Shown piece by piece: positions 16,186 through 25,172 of a stretch of 64,000 nucleotides of DNA (position 1 is its first letter; each line of letters starts with the position of its first letter). The stretch lies in NCBI RefSeq assembly GCF_000972495.1, contig NZ_LATM01000021.1, forward strand, positions 16,803 through 80,802, read 5' to 3'. The notes under the pieces were generated by a model that was given only the letters and a program-made list of their open reading frames with translations, was not told the DNA's origin and did no database searches. The position numbers and the translations under genes are program-made. Source of the stretch: Hymenobacter terrenus. Lineage in GTDB: Bacteria; Bacteroidota; Bacteroidia; Cytophagales; Hymenobacteraceae.

Positions 16186-16902
16186 TTAGAGAGTTTTGAT
16201 TTTGATGTTCCGAAACGAAATGGTGCTGCCGTGCTCCTGCAAGAGAATATGGCCCTTCTCGACCGTGCCGAAGGCAGGTACGGCCTGACTGAATTTACTC
16301 TGCGCGACTGCCGCCGTGAAGGGCGCGCTACCACGGGTAAATTCCAGAATTTTAACCCCGTTGAGCCAATGCTCCACCTGCTGGCCTTTGGCTACGATGC
16401 GTATCGTGTTCCATTGCCCCGCCTCCCCAGCCTTTTTCAGGGTGGTGTTTGGCGGCATCACATCGTAGAAGGAGCCGGTCAGATGGTTTTCCTTCTTGTT
16501 GTCCTCCGCCAGCTTGTCGTCGAGCAGTTGATATTCCATGCCCAGCCTGCCGCCCGTTTCGTACTTCGTGTAGAAATATTTGACCCCGCTATTGCCGCCC
16601 GCTTCAAGGTTGTAGTCCAGCTGCAACTCGAAGTTGGCGTACTGATTTGTGCTGACGATGTCGCCGCCTTTAGCCCCCTTCTCCGTGGTAAGCGTGCCAT
16701 CTTTCACCACCCAGCCGGCGGGTACCGGTTGGCCATCGGGCGTCGTCCAGCCGGTCGTGCTCTTTCCATCGAATAGCAGTACCCAGCCGTTTTTCGACTC
16801 TTTGGGAGATAATGCGTTGGCCGTTTGAGCAACCGCACACCTCGAAGAGGTCAGACCAGCCAGCAAACAACAGAAGAGTAATCGGTGCGTCGTTGTATTC
16901 AT
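16186..16902 (-). CDS. DUF1080 protein, probable 3-keto-disaccharide hydrolase
   Basis: This 238-residue secreted protein has a signal peptide (about 1-25, cleavage near AVAQ) followed by one DUF1080 domain, a concanavalin-like jelly roll. Diagnostic segments are GWVLLFDGKSTTGWT (~39-53), WVVKDGTLTT, NFELQLDYNLEAGGNSGVKYF and EYQLLDD. Family members cleave 3-keto-sugars made by Gfo/Idh dehydrogenases, and this gene is directly upstream of such a dehydrogenase in the same operon. The promoter probably lies in the divergent gap up to 17361. Confidence 0.88.
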   Translation of the reverse strand: MNTTTHRLLFCCLLAGLTSSRCAVAQTANALSPKESKNGWVLLFDGKSTTGWTTPDGQPVPAGWVVKDGTLTTEKGAKGGDIVSTNQYANFELQLDYNLEAGGNSGVKYFYTKYETGGRLGMEYQLLDDKLAEDNKKENHLTGSFYDVMPPNTTLKKAGEAGQWNTIRIVAKGQQVEHWLNGVKILEFTRGSAPFTAAVAQSKFSQAVPAFGTVEKGHILLQEHGSTISFRNIKIKTL

Positions 16903-17261
16903 AAGCCTTAGTAGAAAGTGTTTTACTTGGTGTTAGGGATTAAAGTGAAGCACCTGGGCGGCAGCGGAAACGACAAATGGCCAGAACCGTCTTGTTTTTA
17001 GCTCCCGAATTTCCTGAGCCCTGAAGTTTCCGGGCGCGTGTCGCGAAAGCAGGGTGGGAGCGAAGGTAAGTAGCTTTATCCTGAAAATCCCTTCTGATTT
17101 CGAACGATATAAAGTGCTTCAGTAATCGGCTCTTCAAGCCCTAGCTTGCTTGTGTTGAATGTATTGCTAAACAAATAGGAGAGCCTTGTATAGTGTGGCT
17201 CAGATGTTCGAGCTATTTAAGCGTTGAGAAAAAATGTCCACCAGCGCCGGCCAGCTCATTG

Positions 17262-17340
17262 TGTGACAAAATTTAGCATTGTACACAAATTGTAACATAC
17301 ACTAGGTGACACAATTTGTTGTAGCTTCGTTTTTGTCACA
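17262..17340 (+). promoter_or_regulatory. Operator-like nested palindromes at the HTH gene promoter
   Basis: An outer inverted pair TGTGACAAAA (17262-17271) / TTTTGTCACA (17331-17340) encloses two near-palindromes, ACAAATTGT (17285-17293) and ACAATTTGT (17311-17319), all centred near 17301. A -7-like TAGCTTCG (17322-17329) sits inside the right half. The arrangement fits a repressor site for the HTH protein encoded 22 bp downstream. The rest of the 459-bp divergent gap shows no gene. Confidence 0.6.
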
Positions 17341-17361
17341 TCTTCTATTCCTCTCTTAACG

Positions 17362-17913
17362 ATGCCGTCTTCGCTGCGTGACCAATTTGGGCTGACCCAA
17401 GAACGCCTGGCTTCCTGGCTGGGCGTGAACCGGACCACCGTCGCGATGGCCGAAAGCGGCCGGCGCAATCAGCCCACGAGTCGGTGGCTGCTGGATGCCC
17501 GCATCGAGCTGGCGGCGCTGGAGTTGGTCTTCAATCCTGGTGGGGAGACGATGCCCGCCCCGCCGCCGGTGCCTACTCCGCCGGTGCAACGGTTGCCGCT
17601 GGACCACCGCCTGGTCGAAACCCGCTACCAGATATTGCGCCTGCAACGGGAGCTAAAGAGCATGCGCAAGCGGGCGGCGCAGTTCGAAGCGCGCTTGCGG
17701 GCCGTGCCGGCGCTGCGGGCCTGGACTGGCCCAGTCAGGAACCCCGCCCGCGAAGCCGGCTGGCTAGCCCTGTTCGAGGAAGAAGCCGTGGACGGCTTGC
17801 GCGACGACTGCGGTGCCGGCCAGCAGCTGTTGCTCGAAGCACGCATTGCTGGCCTGGAGCACGAGACGGGCCTGCTGGCCGCGGCAGTGGCCAACCTGCC
17901 GGCCCAGCCCTGA
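17362..17913 (+). CDS. XRE-like helix-turn-helix regulator with coiled-coil C-terminus
   Basis: This is a 183-residue DNA-binding protein. Residues 1-45 form a Cro/CI-type HTH: LRDQFGLTQERLASWLGVNRTTVAMAESGRR, with TQERLASWLG and the recognition helix NRTTVAMAE. A Pro-rich hinge (~67-80) leads to a helical C-terminal part rich in Arg/Leu/Glu (~85-130) that may dimerise. The palindromes in its own promoter suggest autoregulation. It ends 28 bp before a secreted protein, which may be its co-transcribed target. No ligand domain is evident. Confidence 0.78.
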   Translation: MPSSLRDQFGLTQERLASWLGVNRTTVAMAESGRRNQPTSRWLLDARIELAALELVFNPGGETMPAPPPVPTPPVQRLPLDHRLVETRYQILRLQRELKSMRKRAAQFEARLRAVPALRAWTGPVRNPAREAGWLALFEEEAVDGLRDDCGAGQQLLLEARIAGLEHETGLLAAAVANLPAQP

Positions 17914-17941
17914 TGCTGGAGCGCCATGCTATCTTTCGCCT

Positions 17942-18520
17942 ATGTCGCGGTTTCTGCTCGTCCTGTTCGTCTGCCTACTGCTCACTCCGAAGGTAGGAGC
18001 CCAGAAAGTTGATATTTCCCTCGGCGCCGCGCCGGCCGGCTTCACTTGGCAGGCCCTACCCGGGAGCAAGGCGGCCATGCCTCTGCCGGAAGGCTGGTAC
18101 TACCGGGCCGAAGGGCCGAAAGGCGCCCCCACCTACTACCTCACGCAGGAAGCCATTGGCGAAAGCGGTGAGTTTCAGACGGGGCTTTCGCTGCAAGTGG
18201 TGCGCAAGGTGGCTGCCAAAACCAAGCGCCGCGCCCCCGAATACGCCGAGTTTCTGATGCTACGTACCGGCTTCGGCCCCGGCCAGCGGCAACTGGAGAA
18301 GGCGGCTACCGTGGATGGCCAGCTTCACAAGCGGATGGTGCGCTACCGCGACGCCCCGCCCGATGCTGAGCCGCGCATTGTATACCAACTGGCCCTGGCC
18401 AACGCCAAGACTGATACGCTCTACCTGCTCACCTTCGAAAGCCCCGAGCAAGAATGGGCCGAAGCCTGGAAGCTATGCCAGGTGATGGTGAAAGAGCTGG
18501 TGCTGGATTCGCGGCAGTAG
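17942..18520 (+). CDS. Secreted hypothetical protein
   Basis: This 192-residue protein has a signal peptide (MSRFLLVLFVCLLLTPKVGAQ, about 1-20). The ATG at 17942 is chosen because of this signal; the frame extends upstream only by overlapping the HTH gene. The mature part has an alpha/beta look with FTWQALPGSKAAMPLPEGWYY near the start and TLYLLTFESPEQEWAEAW near the end. The pattern (a 'must not be degraded' Pro-Glu-Gly-Trp-Tyr opening and a final stress-fold helix) resembles small periplasmic PsbP/DUF1795-like proteins, but only weakly. It is likely in an operon with the HTH gene. Confidence 0.7.
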   Translation: MSRFLLVLFVCLLLTPKVGAQKVDISLGAAPAGFTWQALPGSKAAMPLPEGWYYRAEGPKGAPTYYLTQEAIGESGEFQTGLSLQVVRKVAAKTKRRAPEYAEFLMLRTGFGPGQRQLEKAATVDGQLHKRMVRYRDAPPDAEPRIVYQLALANAKTDTLYLLTFESPEQEWAEAWKLCQVMVKELVLDSRQ

Positions 18521-18636
18521 CAGGGGGAATCGAACAGCCACTGCCGCAACCCGCTTGCGGGACATACCATTGCTGTAGCGTCGTGATTGGGCTGGTCAGA
18601 AGTACCACCGGCGGCCGTACGTACTTTGGGTTTGCT

Positions 18637-19524
18637 ATGAAAGACCTGTTCCCAGCCTACCGCATCGGTCACTTCCTCAACGAGCCTACTAACCCGACGG
18701 AGTTTGAGGTTACCCGGTTCGAGCACATGCTTGAACCGGAAATTGAGGACCCGCACCGCCACGCTTTCTACGAGGTACTCTGGATTGATGCCGGCCACAG
18801 CCGCCAGGCCATTGATGGAACGGAATACGAGCTGCAAGCCGGGTCGCTGTTTTTTATCTCGCCCGGCCAGCTGCACTTGTTTGAAGAATATGCCCACTTG
18901 CGCGGCGGCAGCGTGTTATTCACCGAAGCCTTTTTTCTGCTCGGCCGCACCGACCGCAACCGGCTGTTTGAGCTCAGCTTCCTGGACAATTGCCACGGCA
19001 ATCCGCTATTGCCGCTGGGCCCGGCCGACTTTGCCGAGCTACGCCAGACAATAGCCACCCTGGAGCGCGAAGCCACCCGTCCCGACCGTTCGGCCGAGGT
19101 GTGCCAAGGGCTGCTGCACGTGCTGCTGGCCCAGATTCAGCGCTGCATCGACCAGCGGGCCGGGCCAGGGGCGGTGCCCGCCCGGCGTTACGTGGTGCGC
19201 TACAAGCAGCTCAAGGCCCTGCTCGATCAGCACTACGCCGACAACCTATCGGCCGCCGACTACGCCGCCCGCTTGCACATCACCCCGCACCACCTCAATG
19301 TGGTGTGCAAAGCCGTCACGGGCCGCACCGCCAGCGGGCTTATCCGCTCGCGGCTGGTGCTCGAAGCCAAGCGCCTACTGGCCTTCACCGACCTGCCGGT
19401 GGCCGAGGTAGCGGCACACCTGCAGTTCCTAGACCCGTCGTACTTCGCTCGGGTTTTTCGCGCCGAAACCGGCCTGAGCCCGGCTGCCTACCAGCGGGCA
19501 ATGGCCGAGAAGTATCGTTCCTAA
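18637..19524 (+). CDS. AraC family transcriptional regulator
   Basis: This 295-residue regulator has an N-terminal cupin sensor domain (PHRHAFYEVLWIDAGHSRQAIDG, ~40-62, with LQAGSLFFISPGQLH) and a C-terminal double HTH of AraC type (~195-293): LSAADYAARLHITPHHLNVVCK for the first helix-turn-helix and VAEVAAHLQFLDPSYFARVFRAETGLSPAAYQ for the second. The ATG at 18637 is chosen because the conserved fold begins soon after it; the frame upstream overlaps the preceding gene. The target genes are unknown; the acetyltransferase and ABM genes downstream are candidates. Confidence 0.92.
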   Translation: MKDLFPAYRIGHFLNEPTNPTEFEVTRFEHMLEPEIEDPHRHAFYEVLWIDAGHSRQAIDGTEYELQAGSLFFISPGQLHLFEEYAHLRGGSVLFTEAFFLLGRTDRNRLFELSFLDNCHGNPLLPLGPADFAELRQTIATLEREATRPDRSAEVCQGLLHVLLAQIQRCIDQRAGPGAVPARRYVVRYKQLKALLDQHYADNLSAADYAARLHITPHHLNVVCKAVTGRTASGLIRSRLVLEAKRLLAFTDLPVAEVAAHLQFLDPSYFARVFRAETGLSPAAYQRAMAEKYRS

Positions 19525-19612
19525 AGGTTGCGGCTCATGGGGGCGTCGTTGTAAGGTCTGCTAAAGTCGGCCGTCTGCCCGCCCAAATTTTACTGCCAGC
19601 CGCAGCGCACCC

Positions 19613-20182
19613 ATGAGCAAAACAATATTGTTCGGCGACTATTACGTCGCTAAAGTCAGCCCCGAAGAGTGGGAAGAATTCTTCAGTGAGCACGAAGCCC
19701 GGGTTTTCCCCAACGAAGTCTCCCTGCCGCTCGATGCCGCGCTCAGCCCCACTGAAAAAGATAAGCTGACCAAGCTGCGGCAAAATCTGACCGGTATCCT
19801 GAGCTTTTACTTCCTGATATATGAAAACGAGCGGCCCATTGGCTGGCATTTTGGTTTTCAGCGCGGGGACCTGGAGTATTTCATGGCCAATACTGGCATT
19901 CTGCCCGAGTACCAGAACCGAAAAATCTACTCAGCCTTCCTGAAGTACGCCATCGAGCAGATTATTGAGGAAGGATTTCAGTACATCACCAGCGTGCACA
20001 ATAGCGACAACAACGCAGTGCTCGTCCCCAAGCTGAAAGCCGGCTTTCTGATTCAAGCCATGGGCTTCTTGATTCAGCCGATGCTACTGGAAACGAACTA
20101 TGGCACCATGATCCAGCTCGTTTACCCAGCCAAGGATACGTACCGCCAGATGTTTGGGCCCGGGCGCGAACGCCAGCACTGA
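19613..20182 (+). CDS. GNAT family N-acetyltransferase
   Basis: This is a 189-residue protein with a GNAT-like fold. It shows FYFLIYENERPIGWHFGFQ (~64-82) as the beta4-type strands, GILPEYQNRKIYSAFLKYAIEQI (~99-121), where PEYQNRKIYSAFL corresponds to the acetyl-CoA pyrophosphate loop and helix, and a late SVHNSDNNAVLVPKLKAGF segment typical of the CoA-binding Asn region. No acceptor is predictable. It lies 88 bp after the AraC regulator on the same strand. Confidence 0.78.
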   Translation: MSKTILFGDYYVAKVSPEEWEEFFSEHEARVFPNEVSLPLDAALSPTEKDKLTKLRQNLTGILSFYFLIYENERPIGWHFGFQRGDLEYFMANTGILPEYQNRKIYSAFLKYAIEQIIEEGFQYITSVHNSDNNAVLVPKLKAGFLIQAMGFLIQPMLLETNYGTMIQLVYPAKDTYRQMFGPGRERQH

Positions 20183-20339
20183 ACGAGAAAACACGCAAGC
20201 CGCCACAGCACCGGCTGGGCTTACGAAGGGACCATGTCCGAATAGTACCGGATAAAGTAGTTGCTGTTCTAGCCCCTGGTTCGGGACCGGAAGACCTTTG
20301 TGGGGTACTAATCTCAACCTCTTTACACAAAGCACAAAC

Positions 20340-20645
20340 ATGGAAAAGGTCGCAATCCTCGTTCAGCTCGAAGCCAAGCCCGGCAAGGAACAAGCAGTAG
20401 AAGACTTTCTAAAGTCGGCGTTGCCGCTGGCCCAGGCCGAAGCCGGCACCCTGAGCTGGTACGCCATCAAGATGGGGCCGAATAAGTTTGGCATTTTCGA
20501 CACGTTTGCCGACGAAACCGGGCGGCAGGCCCACATTGCCGGCGAAATAGCCAAAGCCCTATTCGCCCACGCCGACGACCTGCTGGCTCAGCCACCCGTC
20601 ATTGACCAGCCGGAAATTCTTGCCGTTAAACCCCTGATAGCCTAG
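20340..20645 (+). CDS. ABM-domain monooxygenase-like protein (YgiN type)
   Basis: This is a 101-residue dimeric alpha/beta-barrel protein of the antibiotic biosynthesis monooxygenase family. VAILVQLEAKPGKEQAVEDFLKSALPLAQAE matches the first strand and helix, and TLSWYAIKMGPNKFGIFDTFAD the central strands. Family members include quinol monooxygenases and stress-related heme or redox enzymes, so the role is open. The ATG at 20340 starts exactly at the first strand; the upstream extension to 20298 is not used. Confidence 0.85.
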   Translation: MEKVAILVQLEAKPGKEQAVEDFLKSALPLAQAEAGTLSWYAIKMGPNKFGIFDTFADETGRQAHIAGEIAKALFAHADDLLAQPPVIDQPEILAVKPLIA

Positions 20646-20733
20646 CATGCTAGCGGTGGCTGCTTCACGAAGGAGATAAGTTTTTTTCCTGAAGATGAGC
20701 AACGGCAAAAGCCTGTTGCGACATGGAATGGCC

Positions 20734-20787
20734 AAAAAACATGGGCTCTTATCTACTAGCAAAATGCCAGTAGTAAGAGCCCATGTT
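20734..20787 (-). terminator. Terminator of the first T9SS repeat protein gene
   Basis: An imperfect long stem starting ACATGGGCTCTTA pairs with TAAGAGCCCATGT; on the minus strand it is followed by TTTTTT. It lies downstream of the minus-strand gene ending at 20848 and convergent to the ABM gene. Confidence 0.7.
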
Positions 20788-20847
20788 GTGCTTAACAGGA
20801 GAGAAGGGGCTAGGTAATTATCCCTCTTCGTCTCACCTACTCTTGCC

Positions 20848-22524
20848 TTATTCGACCACCAAGCGGGTGCTAGCCGCGCCGCAAAGGATGTGGTACAGGC
20901 CGGGAGTCAATCCGGTCACATTGAGCGGCGCCACGGCAGCGCCTGCCGGCAGGATTTGGACGCGCACCTGGCGGCCAGTAGCGTCGAGCAGAACCAGCGC
21001 GCGGGCCGTGGCTGTGGCGCGCAGGTTCAGCGTAGTCCCGGTGTGAGCAGGGTTGGGCGCGAGCGTAATTGACTCGGAAGGCTGCCGAGCCGTGTAGGTG
21101 GCCAGCGGGCCGCTGGCCTCAGGCAGCGCGGCCAGGAAGCTGTTGACCGCTGCCGCTGAAGTGAGCGACGTGCCACTAAAGTCAGCCGAGGGTCCTTGGA
21201 ATTCGCCAGCCACAAATACGTTCGTGTTCGTCAGGGCCAGCGCGATGGCTTGGTCATCGTTTACCCCGCCGGCACGCTGCGCCCAGGTGAAATTAGCGCC
21301 GGCGCCTGTGTCCGTAAGCTTGGCTACGAAGATGTCTGACTTGCCAGCAGTACTTAGGGAAGTAGTCCCAAAAGCAGCGGCGCCACCGAAGAACCGTCCC
21401 GCCATGTACAAAGTAGTGCCGCGCACAGCCAGTGCCTGGGGGATTACGCCGCCGCCTGCCCCGCCGGTGCTTAGAGCCCAGTTGTAGCTGGAACCAGCGC
21501 CCGCGTCGGTGAGCTTGGTCAGGAACGAACCGCTGGCACTCAGCGTAGTGGCGCCGAATACGGCTGTACCCGGATCGAAATCCCCTACCGCGTACACGCT
21601 GGTTCCGCTCACGGCCACTGCTGCTACCCTACGCCCGCTGGGCTGGGTCCAGACGAACGTGCCGCTGGCACCCGCATCGGTAAGCTTGGCCATAAACCCA
21701 CCGGGGGTACCGGTCAGAGCGCCGCCCCCGAAAGTAGCCGGCAATTGGAAAAAGCCGCCCACGTACACATCCGTACCATTTACCGCTAAAGCCGAGGTCT
21801 GGTCGATAAAGTTGCCGCCCGCGCGTTGCGCCCAAGTGTAGCTGGCACTCGTACCCGTGTCCGTAAGCTTAGCCACGAAGACATCGATTTCGCCGGCACT
21901 GGTTAGAGCAGTGGTGCCGAAGGTGGTCGTACCTCGAAACTCGCCCGCCACGTAGAGGCTGGTTCCATTAACGGCCAGCGCATTGATGCTGGCTTCACCC
22001 GCCCCGCGCGAGGCCCAGGTAAGGGTGCCCGCGTCGGTGAGGCGGGCCACGAAGCCGTCGCCGGGGCCGGCCAGAGGCACGCCGCCAAAGTCAATTGCGG
22101 TGCCGGAGAATGTACTAGCCCGGAAATTACCAGCTACGTACACATTCGTGCCGCTCACAGCCACGGCCGTCGCGAGGTCGCCCCCGGTGCCGCCGGCCCG
22201 CTGGGCCCACACGAAGCTGTTGGTCACGGGGCTCCACTTGGCCACGAAGGCGTCGAAGTCACCCGCACTCGTGAGCACGGTGCCGCCGAAGGTGGCGCTG
22301 CCCAGAAACCGCCCCGCGATGTACACGTTGCCATCGGTGTCGGTGGCCGTGGCATTCACGGTGGAGCTGAGGGCCCCATTTGCGCTAACCACAGCCGTTT
22401 GCCAGGCCGGGGCCTGGGCGTGAGCCGCTGGTTTTGCTAATAGTGCCAGGGGTACGGCCAGTAGTGTGGCTAGTGCCCGCCGGTGACCGGAAGAAAAGAG
22501 GGATTGGGACAAGGTTGAGCGCAT
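20848..22524 (-). CDS. T9SS-exported repeat protein, copy 1
   Basis: This is a 558-residue secreted protein. It has a signal peptide (about 1-37, ending AAHAQAP), then about eight repeats of 50-60 residues built on A-VNGT-VYVAGEF-G-TTFG-T-L-SAG-DVFVAKLTDTGT-YTWAQRAGG. This is the bacterial SBBP-type beta-propeller pattern. The last ~80 residues are a type A T9SS sorting domain: ITLAPNPAHTGTTLNL, then VLLDATGRQVR, LNVTGLTPGLYHI and a final strand ending LVVE. The protein should be carried across the outer membrane by T9SS and attached or released. The neighbouring gene upstream is a close paralogue and a third copy is broken. Confidence 0.92.
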   Translation of the reverse strand: MRSTLSQSLFSSGHRRALATLLAVPLALLAKPAAHAQAPAWQTAVVSANGALSSTVNATATDTDGNVYIAGRFLGSATFGGTVLTSAGDFDAFVAKWSPVTNSFVWAQRAGGTGGDLATAVAVSGTNVYVAGNFRASTFSGTAIDFGGVPLAGPGDGFVARLTDAGTLTWASRGAGEASINALAVNGTSLYVAGEFRGTTTFGTTALTSAGEIDVFVAKLTDTGTSASYTWAQRAGGNFIDQTSALAVNGTDVYVGGFFQLPATFGGGALTGTPGGFMAKLTDAGASGTFVWTQPSGRRVAAVAVSGTSVYAVGDFDPGTAVFGATTLSASGSFLTKLTDAGAGSSYNWALSTGGAGGGVIPQALAVRGTTLYMAGRFFGGAAAFGTTSLSTAGKSDIFVAKLTDTGAGANFTWAQRAGGVNDDQAIALALTNTNVFVAGEFQGPSADFSGTSLTSAAAVNSFLAALPEASGPLATYTARQPSESITLAPNPAHTGTTLNLRATATARALVLLDATGRQVRVQILPAGAAVAPLNVTGLTPGLYHILCGAASTRLVVE

Positions 22525-22809
22525 TACAAGTACGGGTCAGTTAAAAATGAAAGAGGTGTTGGTTGTGCGGGCAGTGAAACTCGCTAGCTGAGTCTGGTAG
22601 TGGAAATGAGCATCCACGGTTCGCATGACAGGCCACTCCGCTTAAAGGCTGCTCGGGCGCCATAAATGTTAGCTAGCCTCACCTTCCACACGCCCCTGTT
22701 TCGTTGGCGCCGCACAGGGCACGGAGAGGCACCCACGTTCGCAAGAGGGCGCCGCGCACGTATTTCTCCCAGTAAACAAGAGCCCGCGTTGTACTTATTT
22801 GGTAAGGAT

Positions 22810-22850
22810 GAGACGGACGTGAGTGCTCGGTAATCACCCGCGTCCGTCTC
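22810..22850. terminator. Hairpin after T9SS repeat protein copy 2
   Basis: A 10-bp stem GAGACGGACG / CGTCCGTCTC encloses a 21-nt loop just downstream of the minus-strand copy 2. It lacks a good T-run, so termination is uncertain. The rest of the 340-bp gap is the conserved upstream region of copy 1. Confidence 0.45.
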
Positions 22851-22863
22851 TCCTATTTAGTGC

Positions 22864-24546
22864 CTATTCGACCACAAGGCGGGTGCTGGCCGCGCCGCAA
22901 CGGACGTGGTACAGGCCGGGCGCGAGCCCAGCCACGTTGAGCGGCGCCTCGGCCGCGCCCGCTGGCAGAGTCTGGGCGCGCACCTGGCGGCCGGTGGCGT
23001 CGAGCAGGACCAGCGCGCGGTTTTCAGTCGCCGCGCGCAGGTTCAGCGTGGTGCCGGCATGGGCTGGGTTGGGCGCGAGCGTGATGGGCTCGGAAGCTTG
23101 CCGAGCCGTGTAGGTGGCCAGCGGACCGCTGGCCTCGGGCAGCGCGGCCAGGAAGCCGTTGACCGCCGCCGCCGAGGTGAGCGACGTGCCACTGAAGTCA
23201 GCCGAAGGGGCTTGGAAGTCGCCGGCCACGAACACCCTTGTGCTTGTCACGGCCAGCGCTGTGGCCTGGTCGTCGTTTACCCCACCGGCCCGCTGGGCCC
23301 AGGTAAAGTCGGCGCTGGCGCCCGTGTCCGTAAGCTTGGCCACGAAGATGTCTATCCGGCCGGCCGTCGCTAGGATGGTAGTCCCGAAAGGCGTGGCCCT
23401 GCCGAAGAATCTTCCTGCTATGTACAAGGCGGTGCCGCGCACAGCTAGCGCCTGGGCAGATACGATGCTGCTTGCCCCACCGAGGCCTAGGGCCCAGTTG
23501 TAGCTGGAACCAGCGCCCGCGTCGGTGAGCTTGGCCACAAATCCGCCGCCGGTGCTCAGCGTAATGGTGCCAAATACACCATTGCTTGCTGAAAAAGAAC
23601 CTGTTACATAAATGTTTGGCCCATTTACAGCTAGTGCCGAAACTGTGCCACCACTGCTTTGCACCCAAGTGAACGCCCCGCTGGCACCCGCATCGGTGAG
23701 CTTAGCCACAAACCCGCCGGGTGCACCAGTCAGGGCGCTACCGCCAAAAGTGGGCTGCAATTGAAAAAAGCCCCCCACGTACACATCCGTACCGTTTACC
23801 GCTAAAGCCAAGGCCTGATCGACGATGCTGCTGCCGGCGCGCTGCGCCCAAGTGTAGCTGGCGCTCGTGCCCGTGTCGGTAAGCTTGGCTACAAAGACAT
23901 CGCTTCCACCGGCGCTAGTCAGAGCAGTACTACCAAAGGTGGTCGGTCTTCCAAACTCGCCCGCTACGTACAGGTTAGCTCCATTAACGGCCAGAGCATT
24001 GATAGTAGCTTCGCCCGCCCCGCGTAGGGCCCAGCTAAAGGTGCCCGCATCGGTGAGCCGAGCCACGAAGGTGTCGCCAGTGCTGGTACCGGCCAAGGGG
24101 GCGCCACCAAAGTCAACGGCATAGCCCAAAGATGTACTGGCGGGAGAATTACCGGCCAGGTAGACGTTTGTGCCGCTCACGACTATAGCGGTGGCTTCAT
24201 CTCTGCCCGTTCCGCCAACGCGCTGGGCCCACACGAAGCTATTGGTAGCAGAATTCCACTTAGCTATAAAGGCATCGAAGTCACCCGCACTGGTCAGCAC
24301 GGTGCTGCCGAAAGTGGCACTACCCAAGAACCGGCCAGTGATATAAACGTTGCCATCGGCATCGGTAGCTGTAGCCTTCACGGTGGAGTTGGGGGCACCA
24401 TCTGCACTGATCACGGCCGTTTGCCAGGCCGGAGCTTGGGCGTGAGCCGCTGGCTCCGCTACTATAGCCAGGGGTAAGGCCAGTAGCGGAGCAAGTGCTC
24501 GCCGGTAGCCGGAAGAAAAGAGGAATTGGGACAAGGTTGAGCGCAT
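22864..24546 (-). CDS. T9SS-exported repeat protein, copy 2
   Basis: This 560-residue paralogue of the previous gene has the same order: signal peptide ending AAHAQAP, SBBP-like repeats (for example NLYVAGEFGRPTTFGSTAL and YTWAQRAGS), and a type A T9SS sorting domain (ITLAPNPAHAGTTLNL ... LNVAGLAPGLYHV). The ATG at 24546 aligns with the start of copy 1; an in-frame TTG at 24555 is less likely. The two proteins are nearly collinear and differ mainly by substitutions and short gaps in the repeats. Their upstream 150-bp regions are also similar, so both probably share a regulatory pattern. They may be surface adhesins or sugar-binding propellers. Confidence 0.92.
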   Translation of the reverse strand: MRSTLSQFLFSSGYRRALAPLLALPLAIVAEPAAHAQAPAWQTAVISADGAPNSTVKATATDADGNVYITGRFLGSATFGSTVLTSAGDFDAFIAKWNSATNSFVWAQRVGGTGRDEATAIVVSGTNVYLAGNSPASTSLGYAVDFGGAPLAGTSTGDTFVARLTDAGTFSWALRGAGEATINALAVNGANLYVAGEFGRPTTFGSTALTSAGGSDVFVAKLTDTGTSASYTWAQRAGSSIVDQALALAVNGTDVYVGGFFQLQPTFGGSALTGAPGGFVAKLTDAGASGAFTWVQSSGGTVSALAVNGPNIYVTGSFSASNGVFGTITLSTGGGFVAKLTDAGAGSSYNWALGLGGASSIVSAQALAVRGTALYIAGRFFGRATPFGTTILATAGRIDIFVAKLTDTGASADFTWAQRAGGVNDDQATALAVTSTRVFVAGDFQAPSADFSGTSLTSAAAVNGFLAALPEASGPLATYTARQASEPITLAPNPAHAGTTLNLRAATENRALVLLDATGRQVRAQTLPAGAAEAPLNVAGLAPGLYHVRCGAASTRLVVE

Positions 24547-24976
24547 AGCAAACAAGGGGCTAGTTAAAAAAGAAAGCGGTGTTGATTGTGTGAGTGATGG
24601 AATCTACTAGTTGAGTCTGACAGGGGAAGTGAGCATCCGCAGTTCGCATGGCAAGTCTAGACCTGTCAAGGCTGCTCGGGCATTTATGAATGTTTAGCTG
24701 GTGCTGTCTTCTGCATGGCCGACCACGGGTGTATTGCCGGTGCCCGGCCCATTAGCCAGCCCGGCACTGGCAATACATGCGGCCTGAGAACGTCCTATCG
24801 GGAAAATTATTTGCTAAGCAGACGCGTAGTCCGTTTCTGCCACAGGCGTAGCTATACCGTTACCAATCCCATCAGGACCTGGCTTACACTTGGCAAGCCC
24901 TGTTCAGGGCCTGCTTTGCCTTAGCGGCATGAGCCACCGCGTTATCGAGATGCTGTTGCTCAGGAATTTACCGGCT

Positions 24977-25172
24977 AATACACGTTGCCGGTGGCGTCGG
25001 TGGCCGTAACCTTTACGCTGGAGCTGCTGACTACTTCGATTATGGCCCTTTGCCAAGCTTGCGTATAGGCCGTCGGTTCAACCAGTATGGGCAGCAGCAC
25101 GGCCAGCAATGGGGCTAGTACCCAAGAGTGATGAATAGAAAGGAGAGAGGCTTGTGACCAAGTTGGGCGCAT
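24977..25172 (-). pseudogene. Broken third copy of the T9SS repeat protein (5' fragment)
   Basis: Starting at ATG 25172 the translation MRPTWSQASLLSI... aligns with the N-terminus of copies 1 and 2 through the signal peptide, VKVTATDATGNVY, and then hits a stop. Deleting-base logic shows why: the next bases read AGKFLS in the other frame, matching AGRFLG in copy 1, so one base is missing. Homology ends a few codons later. The ~150 bp upstream of the start also resemble the upstream regions of the two intact copies. The stretch from 24550 to 24976 holds a hairpin (24730-24776, stem around GTATTGCC) and no gene; 25290-25633 shows no convincing gene either. Confidence 0.82.
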
